From Adiantum capillus-veneris (Eukaryota; Streptophyta; Polypodiopsida; Polypodiales; Pteridaceae): 64,000 bases of DNA. A model generated the notes under the pieces. It worked only from the letters and a program-made list of their open reading frames with translations, made no database searches and was not told the origin of the DNA. The stretch lies in assembly GCA_014529385.2 (NCBI GenBank), contig CM043967.1:12547001-12611000 (forward strand). The letters run 5' to 3'. Numbering within the stretch: position 1 is the first letter of the stretch; each line of letters opens with the position of its first letter. This document shows, piece after piece, positions 58,396 through 64,000 of this stretch. The translations under genes were made by a program, and so were the position numbers.

Positions 58396-58963
58396 TGTCA
58401 CAAAGTGATGACGTGGCGGACAGCAGAAACCCTAATTTCTGCCAGAAACCCTAAAATTCCTGCAAACCCTAATTTCTGCCAGAAACTCTAATTTCCGGAA
58501 ATCGCGGAGGCTGAAATTCTTTTTTTCTCTTTTTTTTGGGAAAATGATGAGCGACGCAAATTTCGCTTTTTCTCTACTTAAATGAGAAAGAGAGAGAGAA
58601 TGCTTTTGCTTTCATGTTTTGACTCTCTGTGAGAGAGAGAGAGCAATTGCTTTTGATTTGAAGCTTTTGGGGCTCTGCTTTTGGGCATCCCTTGTAACCT
58701 TTAAATTAGTGGTGAGGGCCTCACTTCTCAGGGCATCTGGACGCAGAGTCTGAGAGTGAAACCCTAACCGTTCTCTTGTACTTTGATGATTGATTAATAC
58801 AAAAAGAAATACCGAAAGGGGCGCCAGTCTTTAGGGCCAATATCTCGAGGCACGGAACTCCGCCGGGCCAGTGAAAATCTATTGTGATGTGTGAATTGTT
58901 TTGAAGTGGTTATTTAGTGCTGTCGCGGTTGATTCTCGACTTGGAGTGTCCAAGTCTGTTACA
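58396..58963 (+). repeat. Element F 5' LTR with telo-box array
   Basis: 568 bp. It carries AAACCCTAA at 58427, 58446 and 58464 and a mutated fourth copy at 58484, in a repeat with atttctgccag. R/U5 block at about 58795-58850. Ends CTGTTACA before the primer site. Confidence 0.95.
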
Positions 58964-59035
58964 GTGGTATCAGAGCACGACCGATTTCTCTTCTACGGGA
59001 AATCCGATCCCCGATTTTTTTTTTCCGCGGCACCT

Positions 59036-59365
59036 ATGTCTTCACGCAATGATCAGTCGACTTCCTCTGCATCTGGAGATGCGGGTAGGGATCACAACGA
59101 AGATTCCGGCAGAGAGTATGGCCCGCCTTGGCCTCCTCAGGCGGAGCGGCGAGAGATGGAGCGTCGCCAGTTGATCGGCGATGCAACAAAGATGATGCTC
59201 AATTTTGCCAAGGACCCGAAGATGGCAAAATATATGAACCAGACCTCTTTGGAAGAGGTACAAATGGAGTGGCAGAGAACCACAACACCACTCTCGAAAC
59301 CCGCTCTCAAGACACCTTCTGCCTCCAAGAAAATATACGGAGCAGGAACTGGAGAACGTGGTTGA
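59036..59365 (+). pseudogene. Element F gag, first part
   Basis: ATG at 59036 begins MSSRNDQSTSSASGDAGRD. The segment RREMERRQLIGDATKMMLNF and NQTSLEEVQMEWQ looks helical, as in gag N-termini. After 109 codons the frame shifts near 59345 (GAGTGERG then stop), and reading continues in another frame as ENVVDARIAQLF. Confidence 0.6.
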
Positions 59366-59825
59366 TGCACGGATTGCTCAGCTTTTCGACGTGCAAAAGA
59401 AAGACAAAAAGCACGGCAAAAAGCAGAAGAAAGGCACTGACTTCTCGGGATATTTGGGTCGTCGGTCGACATTTGACAAGGCAAAGAAATTGAAGAAGCG
59501 CGTCAAGTTTGAAGACCTACCCAGTTCTTCTTCTTCTTCTTCTGACAGTTCTTCTAGCTCCTCGGATTCGAGCGAAGAAGACAGAAAAGGTAAAAAGCGA
59601 AGCAAGAAGCAACGGGGGCAAAGTGAAGGATCAGGAAGCTCTTTTGAAGGAGCCAAGGCCAACTTCTTTTCACTTGGAATTAGCGGCTCGATTTGGAACT
59701 ACGCCCAACAGACTTACGCCACAGGCAGAGGTAGTTCGACTGGCACCCGGATGGGATGTTGCCATTACACCGAGCATTGGCAAACTTCGTTTGCAATGAC
59801 AAGGGTGTTCAGGGCACGCGAGTGA
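59358..59825 (+). pseudogene. Element F gag C-terminus and protease remnant
   Basis: A Lys-rich stretch (KKDKKHGKKQKKGTD) is followed by poly-Ser/Asp (from PSSSSSSSDSSS to DSSEED) and another basic stretch (RKGKKRSKKQRGQ), then FEGAKANFFSL, which belongs to the protease region. A frame change puts the following LELAARFGTTPNRL in another phase. There is no CCHC knuckle and the protease active site is not intact; this region is shortened compared with normal gypsy elements. Confidence 0.6.
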
Positions 59826-60043
59826 CGTTCTACTCGGGATCCGTTGGTACCACAAGAACTACGCCGTGGTTGACTACCGGGCCGAGAAAGCGACTTTGAT
59901 AATGAAGGGCTTAGAGATTGTACTTGATGAACTTCAGTTTTCTTACTCACTCTTTTGGGAGAACTGAACGATGGATAAAGGTTGAATATGTTTTGACCTG
60001 AAGAAAAGAACGCCAAGATTTTTTTTCTCCACGCTCATGCCGA

Positions 60044-60748
60044 TTGCTTTTGAGAGGGCCTGAAGATCATACTATTGATCTGATATCTGGAAGCACGCCA
60101 CCGAATCAGCCACCTTATCGTGTGAGCCGAGTACAGAATGAAAAGATTATGAACTCAGTGAAAGACCTCTTGGAAAAGGGTCTTGTCCAGCCTAGTACTT
60201 CACCGTATTGCTCTCCAGTGTTGTTGGTTTTGAAGAAAGACGGATCTTGGAGAATGTGCATCGATTATAGCACTCTCAACGAAATCACCATCAAGAACAG
60301 ATTTCCGATTCCCAGGATCGATGATATACTCGACAGGTTACAGGGATCCTCGTGCTTTAGTAGGATTGACTTGAAGAGTGGATATCATCAGATCAGGATA
60401 GCGCCAGGAGATGTCTACAAGACAGCTTTTCGGACGACTTTTGGGTTATTTGAGTTTTTGGTGATGCCTTTTGGCTTAACCAATGCTCCTGGGACATTTA
60501 ACCGGATGATGGATAGGATTTTTCGAGAGTACAGGCTATTTGTTGGCACTTTCTTTGACGACATCATTGTTTTCTCCAAGAATGAGGCAGAACACAGAGA
60601 TCATCTGCTTCAAGTCTTTCAGGCATTACGAGATCACACATTAGTGATTAATGCTAAGAAAAGTGAATTTTTCCTACCAGAGATACACTTTTTGGGACAC
60701 ATTGTGTCAGCAGCACAGCAGGAGTGCAAATGGACCCGGCCAAGATAG
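60044..60748 (+). pseudogene. Element F reverse transcriptase, open but frameshifted at its end
   Basis: Open for about 234 codons. Landmarks: PYRVSRVQNEKIMNSVKDLL, SPVLLVLKKDGSWRMCIDY, motif A FSRIDLKSGYHQIRIAP, motif B MPFGLTNAPGTFNRMMDRIF, and the catalytic FFDDIIVFS (FFDD in place of the usual YLDD or FLDD). All catalytic Asp residues are present. It is separated from RNase H by a small insertion near 60715 that shifts the frame. Confidence 0.9.
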
Positions 60749-61824
60749 AGACTATCTGTGATTGGCCCGATTTGAGGAATGTCCATGAAGCTAGAAGCTT
60801 CTTGGGACTGTGTTCGTACTACAGGCGGTTCATACGAAAGTTTGCAGAGGTTGCTTTCTCTTTGCATACCTTGACACAGAAAGGAGTACCTTTTTCGTGG
60901 GGACTCACAGAGGTGACTGCCTTTCGGACATTGAAAGAGAAATTCACCACAGGACCAGATTTGACTTTGCCGGACTTGCAGAAGTCATTTGAAGTATTTT
61001 GTGATGCTTGTGGTCGTAGTCTGGGTGCGGTCTTGATGCAAGAAGGCCATGTCATAGCTTACGAGAGCCGTTTGTTCTCTAGGCCGGAGATGACAGCACA
61101 GATCTATGGGAAAGAGCTTTTGGCGGTTATCCTCGCTCTTACTCAGTGGCAGCATTACCTACTCGGAGCGGATTTTACTGTCTTTACAGACCATCAGAGT
61201 TTGCGCTACTTCTTGTCACAGAACCAGCTTTCGAAAAAGCAGATGCGGTGGGTGAACATCTTGTCACAGTTCCACTTCCAGATTGTCCATGTGCAGGGAC
61301 AAAAGAATGTGGTGGCAGATGCTTTGTCTCGAAAGCCGTTGGTTCTGGCTATTTCCGCGATACATCATAGGAGCTTCGAGGATATGGTCGATCAGTGTGC
61401 CACAGATACAGATTTTGCAGATATTTTCACACGGATACGGGATGGGGAAACAGTAGGCCGATACTCCTATCGGGAAGGCTACTTGATGAAAAAGACTATG
61501 TTGTGCGTTACACAGCCGTTGACGGAAAAGGTTATGACTGATTGCCACTGTCCACCTTTTACGGGTCACCGCGGCATTGCTACCACTATGAAAGGGGTAG
61601 AGAGAGATTTCTTTTGGCGGAGACTGAAGAAGGATGTGGAAGAGTTTGTGCGCAATTGCTTGGTATGCCAGAAGGTCAAGTTTGACAGGCATAAGGCACA
61701 GGGATTGTTACAGCCTTTACCCATACCCACCCACCCCTGGGAAAGTATTGCAATGGATTTCATTTTTGATCTCCCAAGAACACAGAATGATCACGATGAT
61801 TTTCCGATTACATGGCACGTCTGA
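60724..61824 (+). pseudogene. Element F RNase H and integrase N-terminal half
   Basis: 366 open codons. HEARSFLGLCSYYRRFIRKF is the RT/RNase H connection. RNase H has VFCDACGRSLGAVLMQ, SRPEMTAQIYGKELLAVI and TDHQSLRYFL. Then come QKNVVADALSRKP, the zinc-binding HRGIATTMKGVERDFFWRR with CLVCQKVKFDRHKAQG, and ESIAMDFIFDLPRT with the first integrase Asp. A deletion of about 110 bp follows near 61795 and destroys the frame. Confidence 0.92.
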
Positions 61825-62353
61825 GACGATTGTCTCCGACAGAGACCCCAGATTTACGAGTTTGTTTTGGAAGGCAATTTGGGAGAACATTGGCACGCGG
61901 TTGCAGTTCTCGTCATCGTTCCACCCGCAGACTGATGGGCAATCCGAGATTGCCAATTCAGTGGTTCTAGATTTATTGAAGTCTTATATCTCAGATCAGA
62001 AGACTCAATGGGAAAGATATTTACCTTTGGTGGAATTTGCCTACAATAACACGATACACTCGTCGACGGGGAAGGCGCCATTTGAGATTGTTGAAAGTGC
62101 TGCAAAGGTTCCACCCTTCCTGAGCACGAAAGATAAGATCTTTGAAGCGGATGAATATACGCGAGATCTGGGTACGGCTTTTGCCAAGGTTCGCGAGACT
62201 TTGCAGAAGTCTCAAGAACGACAGAAAAAGGCAGCGGATCGCCATCGTCGCGACATGAAATTGAAGGAGGATGATTGGGTGCTCTTACGTTTTAAGAAGG
62301 CACGCCTACGAAAGAACAAGGGAAAGGAGAGGCTTTTTCCAAAGCTTAGTATG
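61822..62353 (+). pseudogene. Element F integrase C-terminal half
   Basis: Resumes after the deletion with ETIVSDRDPRFTSLFWKAIW (second catalytic Asp) and SFHPQTDGQSEIANSVVLDL (Glu), then EFAYNNTIHSSTGKAPFEIV and the C-terminal DNA-binding part up to a TGA at 62354 where the family continues YYGPFQI. Confidence 0.92.
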
Positions 62354-62356
62354 TGA

Positions 62357-62710
62357 TACTACGGACCTTTCCAGATTACTGAAAAGATAAATGATGTCTC
62401 CTTGCGATTGAAACTGCCAGATACTTGGAGGATTCACAACGCATTGCATGTGAGTCTCTTGAACCCTGTTAAGGGTGATGTGCCTGATGATGGGGAGCCT
62501 GATGAGCAACCCGCAGTGGAAGAAAACGAGGAGATCCTTGTTCCTGAACAGATTTTGGCACATAAGGATACGAAGTATAAGGGTAAAGTCCGAAGGCGGT
62601 TCTTGGTTAAGTTCAAGAATTATCCTGCACTTGATGCGAAGTGGATGGAGGAGGAGGACCTAGCAGATACTCCTCGGATTGTGAAACTTTACCTCGACGT
62701 TTTGGTTTAG
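62357..62710 (+). pseudogene. Element F integrase tail and chromodomain
   Basis: After the stop the same frame continues YYGPFQITEKINDVSLRLKL, HNALHVSLLNPVKGDVPD and a chromodomain: EEILVPEQILAHKDTKYK, RRRFLVKFKNYPALDAKWME and EEDLADTPRIVKLYLDV. Chromodomains on integrase steer chromovirus integration to marked chromatin. The domain itself looks undamaged, with the aromatic residues expected around FLVKF and W. Confidence 0.9.
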
Positions 62711-63295
62711 CATAGTCTACTCCAAACGGAACCCAGAAACTCAGCTTGACTGAAGATCTGGTGCAGTGGGATGCACAAGAGGGGAGTTACTCCGCTCCTT
62801 TGTCAACAGATGCCTCGATTTTGATACTAAAGTCACTGATGTCTCTTTGATCTTCAGGGATACTGAGAGCTGACAGTATTCTGCTGGATGACTTTATGAA
62901 ATGGAATTCCTGATTATGATATTGATTTGTTCTTGACTTCTTGTGAGTGCAGGAACTGATAGACGAAATGACTGCAGCATTTTGGTCTACTTGATCTTGA
63001 ATAGACATGGTTGCAATAGGGGTTAGTCAATCGGACATCGTTGAGGTCCCGATTGGACCTAGATGTGATTACTAGCTACATTTCCGATAAATCACGGTCT
63101 AAGATCCGAATGAATGTTGAATGTCCTGTGATGTCCTGTGATGTCGTGTGATGTGACTGTCGATTTTGTACATGTGTTAGATGTGTGTTCCTAGTACTAG
63201 GTACTAACAGTCAGTGTCTGCTAAGACGGTTTATGGCTTTTGTCGGTTTTGCAGGCGTAATTGCGGTCGATTACAATGCTCTCAAGAGGGGGGTA
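62711..63295 (+). other. Element F 3' untranslated part and PPT
   Basis: Non-coding. It contains triple gatgtcctgtgatgt words at 63120-63150 and ends in the polypurine tract caagaggggggta at 63283-63295. The pre-PPT gcggtcgattacaatgc corresponds to elements B and C. Confidence 0.8.
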
Positions 63296-63839
63296 TGTCC
63301 CAAAGTGATGACGTGGCGGACAGCAGAAACCCTAAAATTCCTGCAAACCCTAATTTCTGCCAAAAACCCTAATTTCCGGAAATCGTGGAGGCTGAAATTC
63401 AATTTTTTTTTTTTGGAAAATGATGAGCGACGCAAATTTCGCTTTTTCTCTACTTAAATGAGAAAGAGAGAGAGAATGCTTTTGCTTTCATGTTTTGACT
63501 CTCTGTGAGAGAGAGAGGGCAATTGCTTTTGATTTGAAGCTTTTGGGGCTCTGCTTTTGGGCATCCCTTGTAACCTTTAAATTAGTGGTGAGGGCCTCAC
63601 TTCTCAGGGCATCTGGACGCAGAGTCTGAGAGTGAAACCCTAACCGCTCTCTTGTACTTTGATGATTGATTAATACAAAAAGAAATACCGAAAGGGGCGC
63701 CAGTCTTTGGGGCCAATATCTCTAGGCACGGAACTCTGTCGGGTCAGTGCAAATCTATTGTGATCTGTGAATTGTTTTGAAGTGGTTATTTGGTGCTGTC
63801 GCGGTTGATTCTTGACTTGGAGTGTCCAAGTCTGTTACA
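63296..63839 (+). repeat. Element F 3' LTR
   Basis: 544 bp, TGTCCCA...TGTTACA. AAACCCTAA is at 63327, 63345 and 63364. R/U5 block at about 63672-63722. Followed by the second CTACC. Confidence 0.95.
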
Positions 63840-63844
63840 CTACC

Positions 63845-64000
63845 AATAGAAAGTATCCTACAGTTGGGCCACATTGCACTTTTGGATGCGGTCCCAATGA
63901 GGATAGATGGCCAGATGACCAGTGGGAGCCCAATGGAATCATTCCCTAAAATTTAGGGAATTGCTATTTTGGGCCGTGAAATGTGTTCGCGTCATTACCT
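63845..64000 (+). repeat. probable continuation of element D 3' LTR
   Basis: By position this should be the part of the D LTR split by element F. It does not resemble the LTR-like copy at 1840-2000 clearly, so only the position supports the call. No other feature is seen up to the window end. Confidence 0.35.

Larger units (their letters stand above)
58396..63839 (+). mobile_element. Element F: nearly full-length gypsy chromovirus
   Basis: 5444 bp: 5' LTR 58396-58963, primer site GTGGTATCAGAGCAC (58964-58978), gag, protease remnant, RT, RNase H, integrase, chromodomain, PPT and 3' LTR 63296-63839. The 5-bp target duplication CTACC is perfect. The LTRs are very similar but differ in length by one 24-bp repeat unit and some substitutions. 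At least three frameshifts, a deletion in the integrase core and an in-frame stop disable it. Confidence 0.95.

Overview
This is nuclear DNA of a land plant. It has spliced host exons, plant-type Ty1/copia and Ty3/gypsy retrotransposons primed by initiator-Met-like and Asp-like tRNA sites, PPR gene debris, and very many long GA/CT microsatellites. The wording of the PPR repeats (PDAITYVCILKACGS and similar) resembles fern PPR proteins as I remember them, so a fern is my best guess; this is unproven. Almost the whole window is transposable-element sequence, much of it nested.

Layout. 1-2.7 kb: a duplicated 200-bp segment, a decayed PPR gene and an LTR-like sequence inserted into it. 2.7-7.7 kb: simple-sequence and strongly purine-skewed DNA flanked by two copies of a 245-bp repeat. 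7.85-8.84 kb: a gag-like remnant. 8.86-17.39 kb: element A, a large non-coding LTR element (LARD-like) with an Asp-tRNA-like primer site; it carries a recognisable fragment of the RNA polymerase II largest-subunit gene and a clean solo LTR in its 3' LTR. 17.39-20.57 kb: element A', a shrunken copy in the opposite orientation, giving a palindrome with arms over 2 kb. 20.59-29.67 kb: element G, the most unusual object. Two 2.8-2.9 kb direct terminal repeats flank a 3.4 kb core that encodes an RG-rich ORF1 and a reverse transcriptase that is neither copia nor gypsy and looks Penelope-like; a 1.2 kb tandem array inside the terminal repeat is inverted in one copy. 30-31.2 kb: two MITE-like elements. 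31.95-39 kb: an intact copia element (33511-38688, identical LTRs, 5-bp target duplication, 1428-codon polyprotein) inserted into the RT of a dead gypsy element. 39.7-46.3 kb: a giant CT tract, a small unidentified ORF, AT-rich DNA and a copia remnant. 46.5-47 kb: exons 1 and 2 of a 5'-3' exoribonuclease (XRN) gene. 48.5-64 kb: a stack of related gypsy elements: E inside B inside C, and F inside D.

How it works together. The only evident host gene is the XRN start at 46531; exon 3 is not visible, so the gypsy stack to its right may be a giant second intron, or the gene may be broken. The copia element is the only element with an undamaged coding frame and is the best candidate for present-day activity. 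The gypsy family B/C/E/F shares an R/U5-like LTR block although U3 regions and internal content differ, and most copies are deleted or frameshifted. All coordinates and identities were read by eye; no alignment or database search was run.
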